From: Pomacea canaliculata
Taxonomy: Eukaryota; Mollusca; Gastropoda; Architaenioglossa; Ampullariidae
Direction: 5' to 3'
Assembly: GCF_003073045.1 (NCBI RefSeq)
Contig: NC_037597.1
Span: forward strand, 8,304,717 to 8,368,716
DNA: 64,000 bases
Each line of letters opens with the position of its first letter. Position 1 is the first letter of the stretch. Of this stretch, positions 14,501-26,500 are shown piece by piece. The notes beneath the pieces were generated by a model, which made no database searches, was not told where the DNA came from, and was given only the letters and a program-made list of their open reading frames with translations. The position numbers and the translations under genes were made by a program.

Positions 14501-17500
14501 TTTTTTCTTTGTCTGTCTGTGCTGCCTGAATGTTGAGGTCATGCAGCACCTCATAATTAATTTTATTTGACAACTTTCTTTCCTGTATTATCATGGCTAG
14601 TGCCTCTCTGGCTGAAGAAGCCTCTGTCAGTTGATTCCTCTTTTTGTGCTTTCTTTTCTAAAGAAATAAAAATACAAAAGCCAGTATTGAAAAAAAAAAG
14701 ATAAAATACCAATATTTATATACAATTAAAAGATTATAAATCCCTTCAGCATAAAAAAATCCAAACAAATTGAGGCACTATAAAGAAGGATCTTTGCTTT
14801 TCAATAATTTTATGTGGACAAAATGATTTTCAACATACATTATTTTTTTTATTATCAACTAAGTGGTCTCCAAAATGATAATACATGTACACCATACTTT
14901 TTCAATAATGTAATCAAAACATTTATTAGCAGCATACCTTTTTTTCTAATTTTTGTCCTGCTTCTTCTTGTTCTTTCTGTTTTTTCTCTTCTTTTTCTGA
15001 CATAAAGAGAAACATATTTATAACAAAACTCTGCTGTACACATGAACGAAATGGCTACACAAACATTTTGTCATGATAATGTATGTATAAATAAACTAAA
15101 ACCTAAAGTACCTGCTTTACCAAGAGATACTTTTTTCAAACTGGAAGTTGAAAAGGCATAATGTTCAAAACCAAAGCTAATGAAGTTTTTTTTTAATTTT
15201 AGAAGTATTTCCTAAATGCTGATTTTTAAAGTATACACAACTTCTAAAAGGTTTTCAGACACGTCTAAAGGGTATGTGTATAAATATATATATAAAATGA
15301 ATCAAAATTTCTACTTATACATGACGAAGAACAGATAAAAATTATACCTGTACATATGAAGACACATGCAATCAGCTACACACATGCATACTCACACATA
15401 CCCTTTTCACTAAATCTATTCAAGGTATCAGAAACAACCTTTTTGTGCTTTCAAGTAGTCTTCATTTTCTCTCATCCATATCTTTGTCTTGACACGCACC
15501 TCTTCCTCGCTTAGTAAAAACTGCAAAGATGGTTATAGTTATGATAGACATCAAAGCCTTTCCTTAAACACTGCATCAAAGAAATTTTCAATAGATTCTG
15601 ATAGAGAGAATATAAATAAATTCTGTAAATTTCAGCGCCTGAAACACTGCAGTCTAATTTCAAAGCTTGCTATCTGCACCTACAGTCCTGCAAAATCTTG
15701 CTCCCGCACACGAATAACATGTGACATTACAGCTGCTGTCTCTGTAAGCATATAATGGAAGGAAGTTGATCCTTTGTCATCTCAACAATGAGAACATGTG
15801 AAAACTTATTCCATCACTCCCTTTTCCTAAGCACTCAACATAACATAACAATTTCCTTATCGGTGCTCGGAGCTTTTAATATTCAGTACTTTCTGGGCAA
15901 TTTGTATTAGCCATACTGTGGTCGGCTGTGATGCCACCAGTACTGATACCACACACGGCTTCAGGCCCAAATGGCAATTTGAACAGGCAAGGAAAATGTA
16001 TCTTTTAAATTTTTTTAGATTTGTGTTTCTTCTTGCAATCTTATGTTCAAGACATTAATAAGTGATATGAAAGGAATCTTTTGAACTGATATGTCACCAA
16101 TCGGGTAGGTCTTCAAGATATAACACACTTTTGCTTCTACAGAATTTTGAATACTAATGGAGTCTCTGCTGCATACACATATCTGCATAGCCTATAGTCT
16201 TAAGTCCAGCTATATCCAAATGAGAGATTACAAAGCTACATATAACCAAATTTATATAAAACAGAAATTACCATAACCTCAAAGACTATTACTGCCTACT
16301 ATCTACAACTGAATACATTTGTTTCATAATCAGGGCAGCAAGATATACCAAAAGTCTCCAATTCAGGCATAAATTAAAAAACTGTAAAGTTATCATTTAA
16401 TAAAGCATATAGCTATGCATGAAAGATTTAATACACAATTCAAATTAAAAGATAAATAAATTTTTGACCAATATCTTTTTATTAGTTTTCTGAAACTTTT
16501 GCCTGCACTATATACTATACAGTCTACACATTTGTTTTCACAAACAAACAAAAAAATAGATAAAATAAAAATTCACTGCTCACCTTATCAAGTTCACTGT
16601 CATCAATACCATCTAGATCAAGTTCACCTCCAACTACTGACTCTCCAGCTTTGGATGAAAAATATTTCCATGCATTGATTTCTTACATCAAATCAAATAC
16701 TGCTGTTAAACCCAAAACTGACCAACATTTATACTTTGCATTTAATTCTTCCAAAAAGCTCACTTGGAAAAGAATATGAAAAAGAATCACCCTTAATGCT
16801 AAAAAGTGTTGTGCATCACCACTTTTACTGAAATACTGAGCAGGTGATTTAAAGTTACCCTAGTCAAACATCAATTAGAAAAATAACTTATTCTGTTACA
16901 TCTGGTTATGAAATATGAAATTATGTGGATTCACAGCAAGAATCCAAGTGGTAAAGAAAGAAATTGGGGGAAAATCACAGCAAACCTTTGTTTTCTTTTG
17001 ATGTTATGCACTCCTCAACCATTTCTTTTATGCCAAGACTGGCTGCTGTTGGGGCAAGGTTTGAGACTCGCAGACTCCTGTTAAAATCCCCTCCATCAAG
17101 AGCACTTTCTGCTAGTTGGGAGATCTCAGGTTTGTTTTCACTGACTTCAATCAATGGCTGATTAGCCAGATCAATGCCGTCAACGAATCTCAATGTTTCT
17201 TCCTCGATAAATTTTGTGACCTCATCAATGTCATTATTAGGACTGTCATCTACCATTTCTGCAGAATGACAAACAATGATTCAATAGATTACATCTAAAT
17301 GAGAAAAGAAACAATAATTACTCCTTTACTGGGTTCTTTCTATCTAGATATTTAACCTGTTTATCTTCTGTAACTAGATATTAAAAACCAATGGCTGAGT
17401 TAAAAGTCAATAGTTCTAGAGGCAGACTAGTAAGACTTGCAAGAACAGCGACAAAAATTCAAGGTTGTTTTAATTCAAAGCCTCTCATTTTATTCATAAT

Positions 17501-20500
17501 TACAAAAGATATAAATGTAGCATTTGTTCTTGTTCAAAACAGAGAGAAAGAGAGTGAGATGATTCTGAAAGAAACACTGAATCACAAATCCTGATGAATG
17601 AATCATGCAACTTTTATGTACTGCTTACTTGCATATGCTGCAAAGATACCCCGTGGTTTTTTGGGCTCAAGTGATTTCTCAATCTCTTGTTGGAGGTTGC
17701 TAACTTCATTGGCTAGCTGATTTGTCAATTGAGGATTTTGTTCTTCAAGCTAAGACAATAAAAGTAAGATTAAACACTCTGAGCTTCAGATGGCTTAAAT
17801 GTGATGGCTAACTTTTTACACTTTCTTAAACATGTTAAAATTGGAAAATCACATCCACTCAGGTGAGCAAGTGACACTGAAATGTAAAAAATTAAAAAAT
17901 ATCACATGCATGAGAAATGCTACCTGTGCCAGTTTTGATCTCATTTTTCCCTCTGTGAAACATGGTGGATCCTGCTCTTCTTCGAGGTCAATGTTGTGAA
18001 ACTCTTCAATAGTCAGCTGAGATGATGGAGTATCATGAAACTCCATAAGCCTACAACACAAAGCAAGACAAAAGCATGCACATGTATATCTAAATGATTC
18101 ACAGGTGTTGCAATAAATGCACTCATTAAAAATCTCATTAAGTGGGATTTAACTTTCATTAGAATTATAACAGTTATGCAATAAGAAGCATATCCTAATA
18201 CTATACTGACACAAGCAAGGACAATAAATGAACAGAAACCTCATGTGCCACTTTCTCTCTCACACAAAATTGCATAATTATACCTCCCTTGAAAACACAA
18301 AAATAAAAGGATCTATTGTATTTATCACCCTGTTCCCATTTTTTTTAAATTACAGAATGTGAACAGAATAGTTCCATATTCACTATTCTCAGATAAACTG
18401 CAATGTCTAGAAAAGTTTTAAACTCTATCCTCTTTTAGCGTAAAATCTTGTAACTCAGAAATTTGTCTTTTTAAATTCAAATGCTTTAATAAGAAAATTG
18501 AAATGACAAATAATTGAGTAGTAAATGTGAACAGAAATTTTTTTAAGTACCTTTTACGGATAGTAGCTTCACAAACTTTGACCACTTTTATTATTTCCTT
18601 GACAGATCTGGCAAAGTCATGCATTCGTGCAGCCACCAAGAGAGCTGCACACATACACACAAAAGTTTACCATCACTCTTGATAAATAATAATTCTAGCA
18701 AATATGAAGTGCTGTTTATGATTCTGAGTGAGCAAGCATGAAAGAGATTGTATCCAAACATAATGATAATGAATATACAAGACCATGCCTCATACTTTGC
18801 TGTATTATAATTTAAACTATTATTTTTAAATGGCGCTATTTACCATGTTGTTTTCGATGTACTATAAAAATAACAGATGTCTTTAAGTATCTATGCCATT
18901 TTATGCATCAAAGTAGCTTTTACAAAGCCACACATGATCAATCACCAGAATATTATATTCATCTCAAATTTTTTTCTGAAAAACAAGAAACAGTTCAAAC
19001 CTGCACCACATAAACCTGAGGGCCTGCGCCCTGTATGCATCCAGTCACGCTTCATTCTGGCCACCAAGCGCAGAGCTGTCATAGAGACTTCATGGGTCTT
19101 TTCTCCAAACTGAAGCTTGTGAGCGAATCTAGGCACATACAGGCATGGATCTGGGAAAATATTCGAAACAAAATTTGTGAAATTTTGCATGTATTATTTT
19201 GAATGCCAGCTTGAGTGAAACATTCTTTCAGTGATGATCTTAAGCCTCATCCTTTTACCTATTATTCTATTATGTAATTATTTTAATAATAATCATAATA
19301 GTATTTGTATAGCACATTTCCCCACATAGAAGCAATCTCGATGCGCTTCACAAGAGACCAGGAGCAGTGGCGAAAGACGCCGTGTGATGTAGGTGTCACA
19401 ATCGAGTACAAGCAAGCACGTAAACAACAAACATACATGAACATGCACCGGTTTGCAATACAAGAACATGAAGGAACGCAGAGATAGGTGTGGGGGAGAA
19501 AGAGATATGTTTTAAATTCAGATCAGAAAGTATGTACTAACTCTGCTATGCAGAAAGACGGAGGCAGGCCATTCAAAATACTGGGGCCAGAGGAGAAAGA
19601 GCGACAGATGAACATCTATAGTCTGATATGTGGAATAGGGGGGGGGGAAGGGTAAGATACCAGAAGCTGAGTATCGTCAGCGTACATGTGATACTGCAAG
19701 CCAAAGTGGTGGATCACAGGGCCTGAGGCACTCCATGAAACACCCCAGCAGGTTCTGATGCAGAGCAGTGGATATACTGGGTGCAGACAGGTAGGAGTAG
19801 AACCAACAGGACGGTACCAGAGAGGTAGCTTGAAGCTGACAGAGGAGAATATGGTGGTCTGAAGCGTCAGGCAGATCGAGCCTAGACAGGACTGATATTT
19901 GACCGCAGTTGTAAGTTGACACATTGGACAAGAGCAGTCTCAATGGAGTGGTAGGCTGACGGAAATAGTTCCAGGAAACTTATACACTAAAAGAAACAAT
20001 TAAAACTTAGTTCCATTGTTCTTCTTGCATGTCCGTTTGTTTTTTTTTTGTTGTTGGTAATATAGGGGAAATGTTCTTTTTCAAAACAAGCAAATCCAAC
20101 ATGACAGCAGTTACGCTACACAGTTGTCGTCTGCAGTGTAAGGGAGATAAGCCATCCCTGCCTAAAGAGTAGCAACTCTTACTCGTTCGCAAGAGGGCGC
20201 ACCTGCTACAAAACTTTGGTAAACAAAAAACCTATTATCACAAGTGCTCGTTTTCGTACGATATGTGGTGACTTTCAAGTGGTACCACGTAAGCACTCAT
20301 TTCAAACGTTACTTTGCATTTAGAGACAATAAAGCCGAACACTAAGTTGTATCATTCATATGATGCTGATGCTTAAATTGAAGGCAATCTCCCTCGGCGT
20401 ATACATTATTGTACAGTCCTATCTGCATCCATGATCAGTTATTCCTATTAAGTAGTCTTTGCACTATAAATATATATATCGATGTATTTCCATATCAGTT

Positions 20501-23500
20501 ACTTTTGTTGTGTATACGTTTTCATTTATTTAACAAGTTATTTGCTAATAGCTATTTTGAAAACTAGTGTAACGGACACACACACACCCCCCATTTTGTC
20601 AACTAGGTCACTTAACGTTACATTTTCGAAATCAACAGAAATATGGATAGTGACTTATAAGTTTACTTCTAGTTTTGTTACAGATCCAATATCGTTCGCG
20701 TAATTTTCACTCGAATGGTGTTGATTTAAAGTTTTACTTTTGAACATTTAATTGCAATATTTTTCTATGCGTAATTCGTGCCATAGTGGAGTTCAAGGGT
20801 TACAAGGTCCAACAACTTTTTTCCCCGTCTTAGCAGCTGGGTATCCAATTTATCAGGAATATAACGAGCAGAGAATCTGAGGATTAGGCTTTGCCTTTCA
20901 CAAGCTTCTTTCTAAACATGAGCCGCTTACATCTCGCTGGCAATATTGCACAGTAGATTTCTGATTTTGATAATCTTATAAACAAAGCAGAACGTGACGA
21001 GGTGTGTGCGCGAGCACATTTCGCCGGCCGGCAAGCTTTATTTCCCACCCGATAATGCCAGTGTAAATTCAATTTGCACATCTATGACAATTTAAAAACA
21101 ATTACTACATATCAATTTAAAACAATTATATGGGAATCCTTAAAATTTTTAAAACATTTCCTTCCGCATAAAATTTTTTTATGTTAATAAGTCACTTAAA
21201 TGATATAGCTATAATTTCTTTAATGAAACTTGTTCCAGAGCTGCAGATTCAATAATGATTGCCGCCATAGCCAAGTCTTCCTTCCCTGCCCGTCTAAAGG
21301 ATGATGATGATATTAACCAAGAGGTGCCACAAAATTATGTGGTTCCTGTCAATTCGTTCTCTACATCATTTCCATCAATTAGCAGGCACCATCCTCATGA
21401 AACTGGTGAACCAAATTACTGCGATTCCTCTGTTTGCCCATCTCAGTCGATGTCAGACACTGCAGAGAGACAGAATTCCGAAAACTCTACCTTAGTTTCA
21501 AATCCTACAGCAGTGGATGAACATAACTGGCAAGGTGGCCAGACATCCCTGAGGGAAAGAAATGCTGTCATGTTTAATAATACTCTCATGTCAGATGTCA
21601 CTTTCATAGTGGGGACCACAAGCAGCCCTAGGAGCATCCCAGCACACAAGTATGTTCTGGCTACAGGAAGCTCTGTCTTCTTCGCCATGTTTTATGGAGG
21701 ACTGGCAGAAGATGTTAGAGAAGTTACTATTCCTGATGTGGAGCCTGTAGCATTCCTGAACCTCCTTAGGTATGTCTTTGGCTCATGACATTTTAAGTAT
21801 CATTATTTCAATACTGAATGGGTTGTAGTGATATGCTTAAGCATTCTTGCTTCCTTTATATATCATTTGAATCACTGAAACAAAACTTTTATCAGAGACT
21901 AGAGATTGAGAAATTAAGAATTATGTGTTAGCAGGAATGAGTATGGTTATAGCGTGTAAAATGCCTGGCTCTGTTCTTTTATTAAGAATTTTTAGGACGA
22001 AATCCTCATAGGCATGGTTTACTTTCTGCTTATCAAAACCATTTCTGTTTTTTAGGAGTGAAAAAAATTGAAATATATAAAAATCTAACACTGCCTCCTT
22101 TAGATATTTATGATTGCACCCACTATATTTTTTTTTAAATTCTTTTGAAAAATATTGCAGATACTTGTATACAGATGAAATTCAAGTGGAAGCTGATAAT
22201 GTTCTTGCCACATTGTATGCAGCCAAGAAATACATGGTGTCACATCTGGCCCAAGCTTGTGTTCATTTTCTGGAGACCAGTCTTAGTGCCCGTAATGCTT
22301 GCATCTTGCTCAGCCAAGGTAGGCTCTTTGAAGAGCAGCGTCTGATGCAGCGTTGTTGGGAGGTCATTGATGCTCAGGCTGAAGAAGCACTGCATTCAGA
22401 AGGGTTTGCTGAGGTTGACCATAAGACTCTAGAATCCATCCTGAGCAGAGAGACTCTAAATGCCCAAGAAGCATCCATATTTACTGCTGTGATGAAGTGG
22501 TCTGAAGCAGAGTGCTGTCGCCAGGGCCTGCAAATGACAGCAGAAAACAAACGCCATGTACTGGGGCCTTGTCTACACCTTGTTCGCATGCCTGCTATGA
22601 TGCTGGAAGAATTTGCAAATGGTCCAGCACAGTCTGGGATCCTTACTCTCCAGGAGACCACTGACATCTTTTTGCACTTCACAGCACAGATCAAACCAGA
22701 GCTAAGTTTTGACTGCAGGCAGCGGAAAGGCCTGGCACAGTATCGTGTCCACCGATTTCAATCTTCTGCCTACCGAAGCAACCAGTGGCGTTACAGAGGC
22801 CGCTGTGATAGCATCCAGTTTGCAGTGGACAAACGCATTTTCATTGCAGGGTTTGGGTTGTATGGATCCAGCAATGGGTCTGCAGAGTACCACATAAAAA
22901 TAGAGCTGAAAAAAAATGGGTTTGTCCAGGGGCAGAAAATCACCAAGTTCAAGTCTGATGGATCCAGCAACACCTTTCCTGTGTTGTTTGACATACCTGT
23001 GCAGATTGATCCAGATGTCTTTTACACTGCAAGTGCCATTCTTGAAGGTTCAGAACTCAGTTACTTTGGCCAAGAAGGTTTAGCTGAGGTTCAGTGTGGC
23101 AAAGTTACCTTTCAGTTCCAGTGTTCTTCTGATAGTACAAATGGCACTGGCGTTCAAGGTGGGCAAATTCCTGAACTTCTGTTTTTTTGCTGAATATGAA
23201 GTGCAAAACATACTGTATTTATTCTGTAAACTTGATACAGAAAATTTAAATTAAAAATTTCTGTTAATGGCATTTTACAACTGAAGCAATCTTGAATCCC
23301 AAGTGGCCTGTAGATCTGTATCCTCTCTTCTAGTCATATTTGTGTTATGATTGATATGTTATGACTGATTAATAAGTTTAAGATTAGCTTGAGATTTGTT
23401 CATTTGGCTTAGCAGTTCATAGAATCAACTATCAAAATAATCATGCATGTTGACAACACATAATTTAAAATCTAGTCACCAATACTCCCTTTATCTGTCT

Positions 23501-26500
23501 TTTTGATTGTTTTATTAAATTGAAAATTGGGAAAATAAAAATAACTTGTGGCTATTTTTTTTTATCATTGACCACAGAATGTCATTAAAATGTGTTTAAA
23601 CAAGAGTGAGTTGGGATGGTGAAGGTATGGAGATGAACGTGGATATGTCATAAAGAAATGCATAAATAAGAAAATGATGTAAGCAACATAGATGTCTAAT
23701 GAACAAAATAAACCTTGGACTGAGACTGTGCAATACACAGGCACATCTGTGCAGACACCAGATTCTATCATTACAATGCAAGACATCAGAATGACAAAAA
23801 GAACTATGCTAAATTAAAGAGGAGCATTTTAACTCCAAACTGGGAAGAACAAAACACAATGACACATCTGGAAAATGCTTGGATCTGAACATAATATACC
23901 ACATAAATTTCACTTCATTCTACATATTAATGTAGAAAAATTAGTACATTTCTTACTGGCAATTTATTTTTGAAGGTGAGGGGAATGGGCCTGGAAAGAA
24001 AATAGTGTTAACCAAGTATGCATACCGGTATAAACACAAAAATGTGCTCCAGAACTTGCATGAACAATGTCTTTAAGGTGGCTTTATAGTAACGATTTCC
24101 TACACATCCTGAAAAACTAAGTGTGTTTTGATACACACGGACAATTTCTCTCTTTCTCCTATACACAAAATGCAGGTATAAATAAAATGCACAATCTAGA
24201 CAAACACCAACACCAGGCTTGAGAGTGATGTCCTTCCACCTAACTGGCTGGAGGGGACCAGCTCTCTGTTGTTTTGTCTCGTCTGTGGATCTACATCAAG
24301 TTTTGGTTTCTCCTACTCATCTGTGATGCTTGTTGCACCATTCACCTCTGTTATGGATTTTTCTTCTGTGCTTGTGTTGTGTCATTACTTACAATAGACA
24401 TCTTCCACTGACGCCTTCTGTCTTCTCATTTTCTTCCATCTTGCTTTGGAGTTTTGACTGCACTGTGCCTTCTTTACTGACGACACTTCTAGTTGTTCTG
24501 GCATTGTGGACCATGCCATTTTCCATTTATTATTTACAAACCACGTAGGTTGCTGCATGTTGTGTAGATTAGATTCTGGATTTATGCGCTTCACCAATGT
24601 CGTCTGGTTGTGAGATGTGTTTGTGTCATCCTGCATCTTGTTCCCTGCATGACACTTCGTTTGTTCAGAGCCAGGACTGTGCTCTGCTCTCAACTGTGTT
24701 GCCATTTTCATAGTGATCTGCCGGAGCTAGAATTCATACATATCTTGCAGGGTGCACTGCATGCTCTGAAATGCTTCCATAGCAAAGGTATCCTACATAG
24801 GAGTGTGAAGGCTAGTCATGATTTAATACCAGATAGACAACAAGTATGTCTCACTAGCCTCCGCAATCTCTTTCTCTCCACAGTTGTAGGAGGCCGGCGC
24901 TTGTGAACAGTCTGACTACCCCAACTTGCTGACGGTTGCCTCCAGTATTTTAGTCCAGAAATTCTTGAATAGAATCTGGCTATTTCTCCGTAATAGTAAA
25001 ACTAAACTGATGATCTTACTGCTAGAATAAGGCTATTTTTCAGTGATTGTTTTTGAGAACAGCATTAATTATTATTACGTTTGTGTGCTTTTCTTTTCAG
25101 TAAAGCGTTTTGAGCCTACCTTTAATGGTAGGGGAAAGCGCTATATAAACAAACATATTATTATTAGGCCATCTATACACTTTTGTGTTATATCTGGTGA
25201 TAAGCTTTTAGAAACGCTTAAAAAAAATTCTTTTTGCTGACTAACTGAAAAGCTAAAAGTATTTCAAAGAGAAAATCCACAATTTAGATCACATCTCAAA
25301 TGTGAGACCCCTTAATTCTCAGCACAAACATTTTTAACAGTGGTCACCCTTATATGCATTGAAAAATCTATTTCAGTCTTAAAATGGTGCTGATAAAGTG
25401 TTTTCCTTGCAAAATGTTTGAAGCTTACTTACCTATGGCAGGAATATTCAAGCAGAGTTCCTTAGAGATGTGTAAAAATGTCTTCCCAAGCATATAAACA
25501 TTCACCTGAAATGTTTAAAAAGAATTTTTATCACGTTTTAAAATTAAAGCTTTATGATCATCCTTTTAACTAACATATACATTTTGATATTGAGATTTAC
25601 TCTTTTACTAGGATCAAAAAAGACAATTTTAGTAATAAACACTAAGTTAGCTATTTTTGCAAAAGTTTGCTATGGTATAACCTTTAGATCAAGAATTTTT
25701 TGCATTGCTCCTTGAGAGTAATTCATAGGGTAAATCTGGGGTTGTTTTTTTTTTAATTACTCGTTAGACCAATAAAACTGCTAGTGGCTGACAGACAATC
25801 GTAGGATTTTATCATCATTTGTCATTTAGTTATAGATACTCATTGAGAGAAAACTTCAAGAAGAAGAAGAGAAAGGATATATACAAACCTGTAGCACATC
25901 ACTGAAGTCCAGAAGCATATGTTGAACCCTCAGTTAAGGATAAGACAAAAGATTTGAAAAGGTTGTAGGTAGCAGGGCATCACACCCATCGAGAATGTGA
26001 CTTCAAAAGCCTTCCTCAATTTCGGACATACAACAATGCATGCTGTCTAGAAGCTTTATTTATATCAGATTCTGCAATAAATGGTTTTGTTCTATGCATT
26101 TGACCACAACAGAATGTGCTTTGTAAAATAAAGGCAAGCTGATGGATAGTTGTCATGCTCTCTGGCTTGAACCAGAACATCTAAACAAAAGGATATGAGG
26201 TGTTCCTTCTGTTCTGCAAACAAGATAAAGACATGTAGCAATTACATGTGTTATCTTCCGACCACGAGTTAGCCGTTTGGTCACTGCCATTTTGTAGAAG
26301 TTAAATGCAGTATCCATGCAGTGTTGGTTTAGTCGAAGCTGTGCTCCAATTTCTTGAATCTTTCGCTTTCCTAACAACAGAGAAAAGACTCCAACTGATG
26401 AATGACAACAACTTTTTATACCTAGAAAGCAAAAAATAATGTATGGGATGACATGTTTTGCAGCAAGCATTTTGATTAAAAATATTCTGATAAAGCTATT

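Noticed and set aside
26160-26200. BRF1 exon 3 reading on past the splice site with a GT donor
   Set aside because: The nearest GT donors (GTTTAG, GTTCTG) are weak and break the family sequence; the AT-AC junction restores it exactly.
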